NCBI GenBank assembly: GCA_002159155.1
Contig: LZRQ01000060.1
Span: 1 to 16,928 of the forward strand
From: Firmicutes bacterium ZCTH02-B6
Lineage (GTDB): Bacteria > Bacillota > Limnochordia > Limnochordales > ZCTH02-B6
Direction of reading: 5' to 3'
Length of the DNA: 16,928 nucleotides
Shown here: positions 1 through 8,182 of the stretch, one piece after another
Position numbering within the stretch: the stretch's first letter is position 1
Layout: the number at the start of each line of letters is the position of its first letter
Translations under genes and position numbers: made by a program
Notes under the pieces: model-generated
Told to the model about the DNA's origin: nothing
The model's database searches: none
Seen by the model: the letters and a program-made list of their open reading frames with translations, nothing else

Positions 1-482
1 GGGCCCGCCAGTGCGGCACCGCGGCGCCAGAGGATCTCGCGACCACGCACCACCGACGGCGCGAACACCTGGTTTTCCAGGTAGCCGTGGAGCAGGCCCG
101 CCTCCTCCACCAGCTGCAGGATGCGCTTGGCTTCCCGTGCGTTGCGGGCCAGCGGTTTCTCCATCGCGATGGCCTTTACCTTGGAGCGGCCTGCCTTGAC
201 TTCTTCCACAATGGTCTCGATGGTTTCGACCCGGATGTGGTTAGGCACCGTGACCCACACGGCGTCTACGTCGCTCTGTCGCACCATGGCCCGGATATCG
301 TCGTATACCTTAGGATCGCCGACATCGAGGTCGCGGCACAAATGGGCCAACTGCGGCCCGGTCACCGTATTGCGGGCCGCGATGGCGACGATGTCGCCGT
401 GCCGCACCCCTTGCCAGCTGCGGACATGGAAATTGGCGATGAAACCGCTGCCGATAATCCCTACGCCGATGCGCTTGCCCAT
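1..482 (-). CDS. Gfo/Idh/MocA family NAD(P)-dependent oxidoreductase, 3' end cut by the window edge
   Basis: This is the N-terminal 160 residues of a sugar or cyclitol dehydrogenase of the Gfo/Idh/MocA family; the C-terminal substrate domain lies beyond base 1. The ATG at 482-480 is preceded by GGAGAGGAG at a spacing of 8. The protein opens with a Rossmann strand and dinucleotide motif (GVGIIGSGFIANFH, residues 6-19). It carries the family's EKPLARN motif at residues 108-114, where the Lys normally contacts cofactor and substrate. It starts 46 bases after the stop of the second permease, so it is the last visible gene of the sugar-transporter operon. The likely role is cytoplasmic oxidation of the imported sugar or inositol-like compound. 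The family is clear. The substrate cannot be read from this half. Confidence 0.88.
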   Translation of the reverse strand, partial: MGKRIGVGIIGSGFIANFHVRSWQGVRHGDIVAIAARNTVTGPQLAHLCRDLDVGDPKVYDDIRAMVRQSDVDAVWVTVPNHIRVETIETIVEEVKAGRSKVKAIAMEKPLARNAREAKRILQLVEEAGLLHGYLENQVFAPSVVRGREILWRRGAALAG

Positions 483-528
483 CCTTGAGTCTCCTCTCCA
501 AAGGCCTGGACGTGCGGCACCACGGCCG

Positions 529-1518
529 TCACTGTCTCAGCCGGTATTGCCTTCCGTAAGCAGCCAGCAAGGCCAAGAGCACGATGCCGTACACGATCTG
601 CCTGCCGGCCTCTTCCATGCGCAGCGTCACGAGCACGCTCTGGAGCACCGTCAGCACGATGGATCCCACCACGGTGCCCACGTAACCGCCCGCACCGCCC
701 GCCAGCGACGTCCCGCCCACGACGACCGCCGCCACCGACGGCAGCACGTAGCGGTCGCCCAAGTTGAGAAACACCGATTGGGTGTAGCCGAGGAAAAAGA
801 AGCCGCCCAGCGCGGACAACAACCCGCTTAAGCTGTAGACCGCCACCACCATCCGCTTGACCGGGACGCCGGACAAGTAGGCCGCCTGCCGGTTGGCGCC
901 GATGGCGTACAGGGACCGGCCAAAGGTGGTCTGGCGCAGGATAAAGGTAAGAGCGACCATCAGCGCGAGCCAGATCCACAGGATGCCGGGAATGCCGAAG
1001 ACGGTTTCCTGGGACACCAGCCGGACCATGATGGGCGCAGCCCGCCCGCTGGGCTGGCCCTTGGTGTACACGAGGCTGAGCCCTTTCACGACGCTGGCCA
1101 TGCCGAGAGTCATAATGAGGGGCGGCACCTTGAGGTAGGCTATCAGAATTCCGTTGACGGCCCCCAAGGCCAGCCCGGCGGCCAAGGCTTGGGCAAGGCC
1201 CCACAGCACCATGGCGTCCTGGCCGTCGATGACCCGTGAAGCGACGATGGCGCCAAAGGTGACGATGGCCCCCACGGACAGGTCGACACCCTCGCCTCCC
1301 GACAAGATGACCAGCGTCTGCCCGGCGGCGATGATCCCCAAAAACGACGACACCCGCAGGACGTTGATGATCTGCGAATAGGCTGCGAAGCCGGGCGACA
1401 CCAGCTCCCCCACGACAAACAGCAGCACCGCGATGGCGAAGGCGATCAGCACCGGGTTGAGGGGACGGCCCATCCAGCGGCTCCTGGTATCCGTCAACAT
1501 CGGGGCTGGAACACTCAC
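529..1518 (-). CDS. Sugar ABC transporter permease (RbsC/BPD_transp_2 type), second of two
   Basis: This 329-residue integral membrane protein belongs to the ribose/rhamnose-type permease family and forms half of the translocation channel for the sugar transporter. It has many hydrophobic segments (for example residues 23-45) and the family's characteristic stretch GEGVDLSVGAIVTF around residues 74-87, followed by a second Gly-rich repeat (VVVGGTSLAGG) late in the protein. The GTG start at 1518 overlaps the TGA of the preceding permease by four bases (1515-1518), with GAGGAGG 8 bases upstream, so translation is probably coupled. Since it differs from the other permease, the channel is probably a heterodimer, as in RhaPQ, LsrCD or YtfT/YjfF. 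Confidence 0.92.
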   Translation of the reverse strand: MSVPAPMLTDTRSRWMGRPLNPVLIAFAIAVLLFVVGELVSPGFAAYSQIINVLRVSSFLGIIAAGQTLVILSGGEGVDLSVGAIVTFGAIVASRVIDGQDAMVLWGLAQALAAGLALGAVNGILIAYLKVPPLIMTLGMASVVKGLSLVYTKGQPSGRAAPIMVRLVSQETVFGIPGILWIWLALMVALTFILRQTTFGRSLYAIGANRQAAYLSGVPVKRMVVAVYSLSGLLSALGGFFFLGYTQSVFLNLGDRYVLPSVAAVVVGGTSLAGGAGGYVGTVVGSIVLTVLQSVLVTLRMEEAGRQIVYGIVLLALLAAYGRQYRLRQ

Positions 1519-2501
1519 AGGCTTCGCCTCCTCAACGACGGGATGCCGGCCAGCGCCAGGGCCGCCACGACGATAGCGCCGTTGATGAGCTCTTGGTAGT
1601 ACGACCCGACGTTGGCAAAGAAGACGATGTTGCCCACAAGGCTCAGGATCATGGCTCCGGCGATGGAGCCACCGGCGCCGCCTGCGCCGCCCGACAGCCG
1701 GGTGCCGCCAATGACGACGGCGGTGATGGACGTCAACGTGATCGGGCCGCCTACGTAGGGATCGCCGGAGGCGGTGTTGGCCACGATGCCGATGCCGGCC
1801 AGGGCTGCGAACAAGCCGCCCAGCACGTAGCTGGCAACCTTGGCCTTGGCCACGGGTACGCCGGTCGCGTACGCCGCCCGCTCATCGCCGCCCACGGCAA
1901 GGATGTAACGGGTGACGCGGTGGCGCTTGAGGATAAGCCAGAGGACGATGATGCCGAGGATGATCCACGCCGCAACGGGGATGCCCAAAAATACGTCGCG
2001 GTAGCCGCGATAAAAGGCTCTGGGGACCGACCCGCCCGGCCGCGGCATAATCCAAAGGGCCAAGCCGGACCAGATAAAGCTGGTGGCAAAGGTGGCCACG
2101 ATGGGCTGCAGCCGGACGTATGCCGCCAAGACGCCGTTGGCGAGCCCGCACAAACCGCCCACCAACAGTCCCGCCGCGAGCGCCAGGGGCACCCGCTCTA
2201 TGCTGCCCTCCATCAGCGTGACAACCACCACGTCCACCAACGTGATGATGGCGCCCAGGGACAAGTCGATGCCCCCGCCCAGGATGATCAGGGTCTGGCC
2301 GACCGCGGCCGCGACCAGAGGCACGAAGGTGTTGAGGTTGGACTGGATGTTGTACAGCGTGAAAAAGTACGGCTGCAAGGAGGCGTTGACGCCCACGGCG
2401 GCCGCGAGCAGCACATAGCTGACCCATGCGGGCACCCGGAACCGATCCCAGACCGAGCGCCACAGCCCGCGGTTCGCCGTTTGAAGAACACTGCCCGCCA
2501 A
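1515..2501 (-). CDS. Sugar ABC transporter permease (RbsC/BPD_transp_2 type), first of two
   Basis: This 328-residue polytopic membrane protein is of the RbsC type. The family motif appears as GGGIDLSLGAIITLVDVV near residues 74-91, and a second Gly-rich copy, VVIGGTRLSGGAGG, near residues 263-276. I chose the TTG at 2501 because GGGAGGGGAG lies 6-7 bases upstream and the hydrophobic N-terminus follows at a normal distance. It starts 23 bases after the ATPase stop and its own stop overlaps the next permease start (GTGA), so ATPase and both permeases form a tight block. With the partner at 529-1518 it should form the membrane channel. Confidence 0.92.
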   Translation of the reverse strand: MAGSVLQTANRGLWRSVWDRFRVPAWVSYVLLAAAVGVNASLQPYFFTLYNIQSNLNTFVPLVAAAVGQTLIILGGGIDLSLGAIITLVDVVVVTLMEGSIERVPLALAAGLLVGGLCGLANGVLAAYVRLQPIVATFATSFIWSGLALWIMPRPGGSVPRAFYRGYRDVFLGIPVAAWIILGIIVLWLILKRHRVTRYILAVGGDERAAYATGVPVAKAKVASYVLGGLFAALAGIGIVANTASGDPYVGGPITLTSITAVVIGGTRLSGGAGGAGGSIAGAMILSLVGNIVFFANVGSYYQELINGAIVVAALALAGIPSLRRRSL

Positions 2502-2524
2502 CCCGCTCTCCCCTCCCGGGCCGC

Positions 2525-4033
2525 CTACGCCGGTCGGCCCACCCGCATGGCGGCGGCCACCAGACGATTCTCATTGAGGTCATCGCCCTCGAGCACGTCG
2601 GCGATGGCGCCCTCGTACATGACCAGCACCCGGTGGCTCAACCCCAGCAACTCCATGTTTTCGCTTGAGTTGAGAATCACGCTGACGCCCTCTTGGGTCA
2701 GCTCACGGATGAACCTGTAGAGCTCGGCTTTGGCGCCGACGTCCACGCCCTTGGTCGGGTCGTCCATCAAGATGATGCGGGGCTTGTTGAGCAGCCACTT
2801 GCCGACGACGATCTTTTGCTGGTTGCCCCCGCTCAAGGTGGACGCCGGACCCGACAAATGTCCAATCTTGATCCCCAACGAGCGTACGGCCCCGTCGGCC
2901 GCCTCTTTTTCCCGCCGGGCGCTCAAGAAACCCGGACCCCTGCGGCGCCGATGCATACTGGCGATGGTCAGATTTTCCAAGATGGGACGCCCGAGCATAA
3001 GGCCTTCCCGTGCCCGGTTGCCGGGCACAAGGGCTAACCCGTGGCGCACAGCGTCCCGCGGATGGCGAAAAACGACCCGTCGGCCGGCGACCTCGATCTC
3101 CCCAGCCGACGCCTGCTCAGCACCGAACAGTACCCGCAGCAGCTCCGACTGCCCCTGGCCCTGCAGCCCCCCAAGGCCGAGCACCTCGCCCGCCCGGAGC
3201 TCAAAGGAAACGCCCTGCAGCCGCGGCCCACACAAGCCCCTCACCCGGAGGACGACGTCGTCCCTGGGCGGCGTCGGGGCCTCCCGCACCTCGGAAACGG
3301 CCCCGCGGCCGACCATCATATCGACCAGGTCTTTTTCGGTGACGCCGGCCAGGTCCACCGTTCCCACCGTCTGCCCGTTGCGCAGCACGGTGGCCCGGTC
3401 GCAGAGGGCAAACACTTCTTGAAACCGGTGCGAGATAAAAATGATGAGAGCGCCTTTGTCGCGGAGCTCCCGCACGACCTGGAACAGCGCCTCCACCTCG
3501 GCCTGGCGCAGCGATGCCGTCGCCTCGTCCAGGATGAGGATTTCTGGTTGGCGGGCCAGCGCCTTGTACGCCTCGATGAGCTGCTGATCCCCGGGGGACA
3601 GCGTCTCCACCGGACGGTGCAGATCGATGCGACGACCCAGCGCCTGCTCAAATCGGGCAGCTACCTCCAGCACCGCCCGCTCCAAGCCTTTCCGGTCGAT
3701 GAAACCGAGGGAGTTGGCCGGCTCATACGCCAGCAGGATGTTTTCCATCCCCGTCAGTTGGGGAATGAGACTAAGTTCCTGGTAGACCGCGGCGATGCGA
3801 TACTTGCGCGTATCCTGGGGCCCTCGGATGCGGACCTCCTGGCCGTCGATCTCGATGCGCCCTTCGTCGGGGGCGACGACGCCGGTCAGCACCTTGCTCA
3901 AGGTGCTTTTTCCGGACCCATTGGCGCCGAGGAGCGCATGCACCTCGCCCCGTTCCGCGGCAAAGGACGCCCCGTCCAAGGCGACAACCCCGCCAAACCG
4001 CTTGCGGACCCCGGACATGGTCAAATACGGCAC
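2525..4033 (-). CDS. Sugar ABC transporter ATP-binding protein, two fused ATPase domains (RbsA/MglA type)
   Basis: This 502-residue energy-coupling subunit contains two ABC cassettes. Cassette 1 is intact: Walker A GANGSGKST (36-44), Q-loop Gln85, signature LSPGDQQ (145-151), Walker B ILILDEATAS (165-174) and His202. Cassette 2 is degenerate: GLQGQGQSE (289-297) replaces the Walker A Lys with Gln295, the signature is LSGGNQQ (400-406), and Walker B reads ILMDDPTKG with Asp425 where the catalytic Glu usually is. Such asymmetry is usual in RbsA-type proteins, although their second Walker A more often reads GAGRTE. The GTG at 4033 is chosen for GGGGAG about 9 bases upstream; an in-frame ATG at 4018 is the alternative. 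It is separated from the binding-protein gene by a 117-base gap that holds a strong hairpin. Confidence 0.93.
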   Translation of the reverse strand: MPYLTMSGVRKRFGGVVALDGASFAAERGEVHALLGANGSGKSTLSKVLTGVVAPDEGRIEIDGQEVRIRGPQDTRKYRIAAVYQELSLIPQLTGMENILLAYEPANSLGFIDRKGLERAVLEVAARFEQALGRRIDLHRPVETLSPGDQQLIEAYKALARQPEILILDEATASLRQAEVEALFQVVRELRDKGALIIFISHRFQEVFALCDRATVLRNGQTVGTVDLAGVTEKDLVDMMVGRGAVSEVREAPTPPRDDVVLRVRGLCGPRLQGVSFELRAGEVLGLGGLQGQGQSELLRVLFGAEQASAGEIEVAGRRVVFRHPRDAVRHGLALVPGNRAREGLMLGRPILENLTIASMHRRRRGPGFLSARREKEAADGAVRSLGIKIGHLSGPASTLSGGNQQKIVVGKWLLNKPRIILMDDPTKGVDVGAKAELYRFIRELTQEGVSVILNSSENMELLGLSHRVLVMYEGAIADVLEGDDLNENRLVAAAMRVGRPA

Positions 4034-4071
4034 CCGCTACACTCCCCACTCACGGCGGCCGATGGGGCGCC

Positions 4072-4102
4072 GGCATGGGCGAGCGCAACGCCCGCCCATG
4101 CC
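4072..4102 (-). other. Intercistronic hairpin between binding-protein and ATPase genes
   Basis: GGCATGGGCG (4072-4081) and CGCCCATGCC (4093-4102) form a perfect 10-bp stem around an 11-base loop, just after the stop of the substrate-binding-protein gene. No T-run follows on the minus strand, so it is not a classical intrinsic terminator. In operons of this kind such structures commonly protect the 3' end of the binding-protein mRNA and help set a high binding-protein to membrane-component ratio. That role is inferred. Confidence 0.55.
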
Positions 4103-4150
4103 CTTTACCCCAGACGTCACCGTTTGCGCGGCCAAGCGCCCTGCTGCGAA

Positions 4151-5188
4151 TTACTTGAAGTACGCCTGCACCTCTTCTTCCGTCAGCCAGCCGTCCAAGG
4201 AGTAGCTGTCGGGATAGTCCGCGAAAGCGCTCCAGATCTCCTCGAAGTTGTCGGCCGTGACGGCATACGGGATCGGGACAAACAAGGTGTTGCCCTTCAG
4301 AACCTCAGGCCGCAGCTCGCGCCCTTGCAGGAGCTGCATGGCCACGTGCAAGCCCGTCGCGGAGATGCCCGGCGGGTTGACGACGCCGATGGTGTTGAAG
4401 CCGCGGCTTTCCCGCAGCTCGTTCCAGAGCCGCATATAGCCGATGCGAGCCTCGCCCGTCATCAAGGGCAACGGCCGCCCGCTGGCCAGGAGAGCCCGGA
4501 GCGCGCCCTCAGCCATGCCGTCCTGGACCCAAACGCCATCAATGTTGGGATAGGTGGCGAGCAAGTTGGCCATGACCTGCTGGCCGGTGGCCTGGTCCCA
4601 GTTGGCGTGGGTCACGGTCAGGACGTTGATGCCCGGGTAGGACGCAAACACCTCGCTCGCGCCGTCCCACCGGTCCTCATTGGCGGGGTGGCCGGCGATG
4701 CCGTTGATCACCACGATGTTGCCCTGGCCGCCCAGTTGCTCGGCCAGCCAGCGAGCGGAAATGCGCGCCCATTCGGACTGGTCGATGACGACATTGAGCG
4801 CGTCTGGGCTCGTCACCGCCTGGTCCACGGCGATGACGATGACCCCGCGCATGGCGGCCTCCTCAATCACCGCATCGAGGGCCGTCTGGGAGTTGGGATT
4901 GATGATGATCGCATCGACACCGGCCGCGATCATGTTGCGGATTTGCTGGATCTGCCCGTTGATGTCCACGTCGGCGCTCTGCACGATCACCCGATCGATG
5001 AGACCCCGGGCTTGGTACTCCTCAGCCGCCCGGAGAAAGTTCTCGATCATCTGGGTGCGCCATTCGCTGCCGACGAAACCGTTGCTGATCCCGACCGTCC
5101 ACGGCTGTGCCAGCGCCGCGACGCTGGCCAGCGCCACCACCGACAGTGACAACAGAAGCGCGATGACCTTCCACCAGCTGCTCCGCAT
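4151..5188 (-). CDS. Sugar ABC transporter substrate-binding protein (Peripla_BP_4, RbsB/RhaS-like)
   Basis: This 345-residue exported protein captures the sugar and delivers it to the permease pair. The ATG at 5188 has GGGAGGGG at a spacing of 9. Residues 1-27 form a signal peptide: positively charged start, Leu/Val/Ala core, and an ALA|Q cleavage site after residue 27. There is no Cys in or near it, so it is not a typical lipoprotein. The mature part starts PWTVGISNGFVGSEWR and continues with repeating beta-alpha units typical of type I periplasmic binding proteins (AAGVDAIIINPNS around residues 93-105, VIVIAVDQAVTSPD around 120-133). It is first in the transporter operon. The ligand is unknown; ribose, rhamnose, xylitol or an inositol would all fit the family. 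Confidence 0.92.
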   Translation of the reverse strand: MRSSWWKVIALLLSLSVVALASVAALAQPWTVGISNGFVGSEWRTQMIENFLRAAEEYQARGLIDRVIVQSADVDINGQIQQIRNMIAAGVDAIIINPNSQTALDAVIEEAAMRGVIVIAVDQAVTSPDALNVVIDQSEWARISARWLAEQLGGQGNIVVINGIAGHPANEDRWDGASEVFASYPGINVLTVTHANWDQATGQQVMANLLATYPNIDGVWVQDGMAEGALRALLASGRPLPLMTGEARIGYMRLWNELRESRGFNTIGVVNPPGISATGLHVAMQLLQGRELRPEVLKGNTLFVPIPYAVTADNFEEIWSAFADYPDSYSLDGWLTEEEVQAYFK

Positions 5189-5274
5189 GCTCGCGTTCCC
5201 CTCCCATACAATTTTTCGTTGAGAGAATCATTCGGTCGGTTACGCCCACATTCCTCCGTATCAACACCGTTTTG

Positions 5275-5346
5275 TGAAATCGAATCGCAGATGCTCTTTA
5301 TCAATACCAAAGGCTTATTCGGCTTGATTGCGGAATCGATTTCATG
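5275..5346 (-). promoter_or_regulatory. Candidate LacI-type operator pair upstream of the sugar-transport operon
   Basis: The 191-base gap 5189-5379 precedes the binding-protein gene and should hold the operon promoter. Two related sequences occur in opposite orientation: TGAAATCGAATCGCA (5275-5289) and TGCGGAATCGATTTCATG (5329-5346). The second contains GGAATC/GATTTC, a near-palindrome (5 of 6 pairs) with the AANCGNTT core typical of LacI-family sites. The centres are 56 bp apart, which would allow looping. A TTGATA (minus strand, 5304-5299) lies between them with a poor -10 (GATTTC) that would overlap the first site. No convincing -10 was found, so the promoter itself is not called. Confidence 0.38.
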
Positions 5347-5379
5347 CCATTGGCGCGGGATGACGCGAACCGGCGCCGC

Positions 5380-6861
5380 TCACATCAGGCAGCGGCCCAT
5401 GCCGGCTACGGCACGCTCCCACGACTCCATGCGCTCGGCCCGCACGCTGAACGTGTAGTCGCTCAACGCCCGCAGATCGGGGTGGAAGCCGTCGATGAAC
5501 ACGGAGATCATCTGAAACCCGGCCGCGGCCTTTGCGGCCCGGAACTCCATGGCAAAGGCCGCGGGCAACGGCGCGTCTCCGTCGGTGATGAAGATGAGGT
5601 GACCCTGTTCCCCCGGCCTCTTATGCCGCTGGAGAAACGCCAAGGCCTCCCGCAGCGGAGCTTGGAAGTGGGTGCCGCCGTCAAAGTCGCAGCGGGCCAT
5701 CTCGAGGGCCTCTTGGGGCCGCCAACTCCCCGGGGCGAACTCAAAGGCCGCCAGGTCCGGCTCGCCGGCAAAGCAAAGGCCGAGAAACATGCGGTTGCTG
5801 CGGCGGGCGACGTCGAGCAGGGCAAGCCCCACCCCCTTGGCCCAGAGGAACCGTTGCCGCCCTAGAGCCGCCGGGGCGTTCATGCTCCGGGACGTGTCCA
5901 TGCAGCACACGATGGGCCCTGCGGCCCGGCGCGGGTCCCCTTCATACCGCTCTTGCCACATGCGCCGGTGCTCGTAAGCTTCCCGGAAAAGGTCCTCGAG
6001 GTCCGCGTCGTGGAGCTTGGCCGCCTCCTCGGGCACGGCGCGATCAAGGTCGCCGCCCCACGTGAGCCCCACCAAGCGCTTATACCCATTGCCCGGGCGA
6101 CGGCTCCCCCGCCCGGCCGCCGGCCGCAGCAGCCGCTCGAAACGCTCCAGCGCGTCCGTAAGCTCGGCAAACCCGGGCAGCGCCCGCACGGCGGCCAAGA
6201 GGCTCTGCACGTCGTCCAACGCGTGGGCGCTGCGCACGCCCGGCTGCAGGCCCCACGTGCTCCGCAGCCGCTCATCCAGGGCCAGCGCCTGCACCGCCCC
6301 TTCCAGAGCTCGCAGCACCGCGTACTGCGCGGGTTCCTCCGGCCCCTGGGCCTCGGCTGCGGCCCGCAACCCTAGGCGCAAGACCATTCGCTCTCCGGCC
6401 TGCCAAGCGCGCCAAAGCGCACGCCGCAGCGCAGGGGGCAGCCGTTCTGGCGCGCACAGTTGCTCCACCACGTGGAGGCTCGCCTGGGCGGCCATGACGG
6501 GGTCGCCCACCGTTTTGGCCCGCAGCCTCCGGAACGACTCGGAGGGCAGCAGAGCCGCCAAGATGGCGAAATTCCAGTGGAACGCCGGCGACGTGGCGGG
6601 ATTCAGCTCCACCCCTGGGGCGTAAAAGGCGCAAAAGAGGTCCTCCAACAGCAGCGCTGCCTGCGGGACGAGGCGCTCCAGCTCCTGCTCCCTGGCCGCC
6701 CACAGGCGGGACGAACTGCGCAGCGTTTCGTACACCGCTCGCACATCCGGGTCCACCTTCAGCGGCCGGCCTTCTACAGGCCGCGGCCGAGGCGCGGCCT
6801 GGCGCCGCTGCCACAGGCCCATCAACTGACCAAAGCGCCACTGTGGGAGACTGACCGCCAC
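5380..6861 (-). CDS. von Willebrand factor A (MIDAS) protein, ViaA/CoxE-like partner of the MoxR ATPase
   Basis: This 493-residue protein carries a C-terminal VWA domain. The metal-ion adhesion motif is complete: DTSRS at 322-326 (strand IVCCMDTSRSM), Thr397 in GGTHF, and Asp427 in FITDGD. Residues 1 to about 310 are helical, Arg/Leu/Ala-rich and variable, as in ViaA-like proteins. There is no signal peptide or membrane segment, so it should be cytoplasmic. The GTG start at 6861 has GGGAGGG 7 bases upstream. It lies 67 bases downstream of a MoxR-family ATPase; such AAA+/VWA pairs act together as chaperone-like or metal-insertion machines (RavA/ViaA, CoxD/CoxE, NorQ/NorD). No cox, nor or other client genes adjoin it, so the target is unknown. 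Confidence 0.85.
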   Translation of the reverse strand: MAVSLPQWRFGQLMGLWQRRQAAPRPRPVEGRPLKVDPDVRAVYETLRSSSRLWAAREQELERLVPQAALLLEDLFCAFYAPGVELNPATSPAFHWNFAILAALLPSESFRRLRAKTVGDPVMAAQASLHVVEQLCAPERLPPALRRALWRAWQAGERMVLRLGLRAAAEAQGPEEPAQYAVLRALEGAVQALALDERLRSTWGLQPGVRSAHALDDVQSLLAAVRALPGFAELTDALERFERLLRPAAGRGSRRPGNGYKRLVGLTWGGDLDRAVPEEAAKLHDADLEDLFREAYEHRRMWQERYEGDPRRAAGPIVCCMDTSRSMNAPAALGRQRFLWAKGVGLALLDVARRSNRMFLGLCFAGEPDLAAFEFAPGSWRPQEALEMARCDFDGGTHFQAPLREALAFLQRHKRPGEQGHLIFITDGDAPLPAAFAMEFRAAKAAAGFQMISVFIDGFHPDLRALSDYTFSVRAERMESWERAVAGMGRCLM

Positions 6862-6928
6862 GCCAGATCCCTCCCGGGTGGTGCGCCGCTTTCAAGCAAC
6901 CCCGCAGTGCAGGCGCGCCCGTCCCAAA

Positions 6929-8146
6929 CTACAGCCCCGCCGCCTCATCCAGCTCCTTCAGATAGTCGTAAGCTCGCTGCAGGTACTGCTCCACGACGAG
7001 CTGGTCTGCCTCGCTGGCTCCTTGCCGAGCCAGTTCCCGGATTTCCCGGATGCGCTCCTCCACCCGCTGCCGCGCCTCCAACGCCAACTTGCTCAAATCC
7101 GCCGGGTTGCTGATGGATCGGCGCTGCTCCTGAAACTCCCCGCAAATTTCCAGGATGCGGCTGAACTTGACCGCCGCCCGCTCCGGCGCCGCCCGCACGT
7201 AGTCCTCCAACAGCCGCTCGAGCACAGGAATGTCCTCGGGCTGATCCCACAAGGTGTGCCGCAGGATGCCAAAGTCCCGCTCGCCCACGTCCATGCGACC
7301 GTCCAGCAGCGCCGACGCCTGCAAGGCCCGGCGAATCTGCTTCCAGCGTCTCGGGCTGCAGTAAAGGTTCTCCGCCTGCATGGCCTTGCGCAGCCGCACC
7401 AGCTCCTCATAAATGGAAACCGGCACCCGCACCTTATCCACCAGCTGCCCCAGGTGATCGAGCTCCTCGATGGTCACCGTCGCCGCCGGCTCGGGGCGGT
7501 AGGTGCGGAAATCGACGTCGGGCGTCCAGAGCATCCGCATGAAGCTCGCGTCATTGTGCAGGTCGTCAACGAGAAACCTGAAGAGCCACCGGTCATGGAA
7601 ACCGGTCAAGCCTTTCTCCCGCCGCTCCTCGGGGCCCGGGATCGAGTTGGCGGTGCCCATGAGCGTCCGCAGCGGGATCGGATGAAAACGCCCCTGCTCC
7701 GCGTACACTCCTTCGTACATGGGCGCCAGCAGCGACTTGAGCACCGCCTCGTTGCCGTTGTAGATCTCGTCGATGACGGCCACGTGGGCTTCCTGAAGCA
7801 TGTGCGTGCCGACCCGGCGCCGCTCGCCCTGCTTGTAGGCGACGATGTCCACCGGACCAAACACGTCCTCGATGGTGGAGAAGGGCGTCAACTGGGTGTA
7901 GAAAAAGCGGCTGCCCTGGATATGGGCCGCCGCGAGGCGCACTTGGGTCGTCTTTGCGATGCCCGGCGGCCCGCTGAGCAGGAGGTGGCCGCGGCAAATG
8001 AGGCAGATCGTGATCGCGCGGGTCACCGCTTCCCGTTCGAGGATGAGGCGGTTTTGCACCGCCTCCATGTTGCGCAGCCGCTGCAGGACGTCGTCGACGT
8101 CGACCGCTGGCCGGCCGGCTTGACCGAGACGCTCGTCCTCGCCCAA
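6929..8146 (-). CDS. MoxR-family AAA+ ATPase (RavA-like)
   Basis: This is a 405-residue AAA+ ATPase. Motifs in order: Walker A GPPGIAKT (59-66), Walker B VAVIDE (123-127 region), a sensor-1-like segment TLMGTANS (161-168) and an arginine-finger-like segment DRWLFRF (185-191). The C-terminal third is helical and charged (QRVEERIREIRELARQ near 355-375), probably a coiled coil. At 405 residues it exceeds a minimal MoxR but is shorter than E. coli RavA. It is the first gene of a two-gene unit with the VWA protein, which it probably remodels or is guided by. The TTG at 8146 is uncertain: upstream AAGGCGGGCGG is only a fair ribosome binding site, and an in-frame ATG (Met27) has none. Confidence 0.88.
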   Translation of the reverse strand: MGEDERLGQAGRPAVDVDDVLQRLRNMEAVQNRLILEREAVTRAITICLICRGHLLLSGPPGIAKTTQVRLAAAHIQGSRFFYTQLTPFSTIEDVFGPVDIVAYKQGERRRVGTHMLQEAHVAVIDEIYNGNEAVLKSLLAPMYEGVYAEQGRFHPIPLRTLMGTANSIPGPEERREKGLTGFHDRWLFRFLVDDLHNDASFMRMLWTPDVDFRTYRPEPAATVTIEELDHLGQLVDKVRVPVSIYEELVRLRKAMQAENLYCSPRRWKQIRRALQASALLDGRMDVGERDFGILRHTLWDQPEDIPVLERLLEDYVRAAPERAAVKFSRILEICGEFQEQRRSISNPADLSKLALEARQRVEERIREIRELARQGASEADQLVVEQYLQRAYDYLKELDEAAGL

Positions 8147-8182
8147 GGGAACCGCCCGCCTTGCGCCGTAATCAGATCGGGT

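Noticed and set aside
3041..5149. 702-codon open frame on the plus strand opposite the ATPase and binding-protein genes
   Set aside because: It is antisense to two genes with intact family motifs and gives a Pro/Arg/His/Asp-rich product with no motif; long antisense frames are expected at this GC content.
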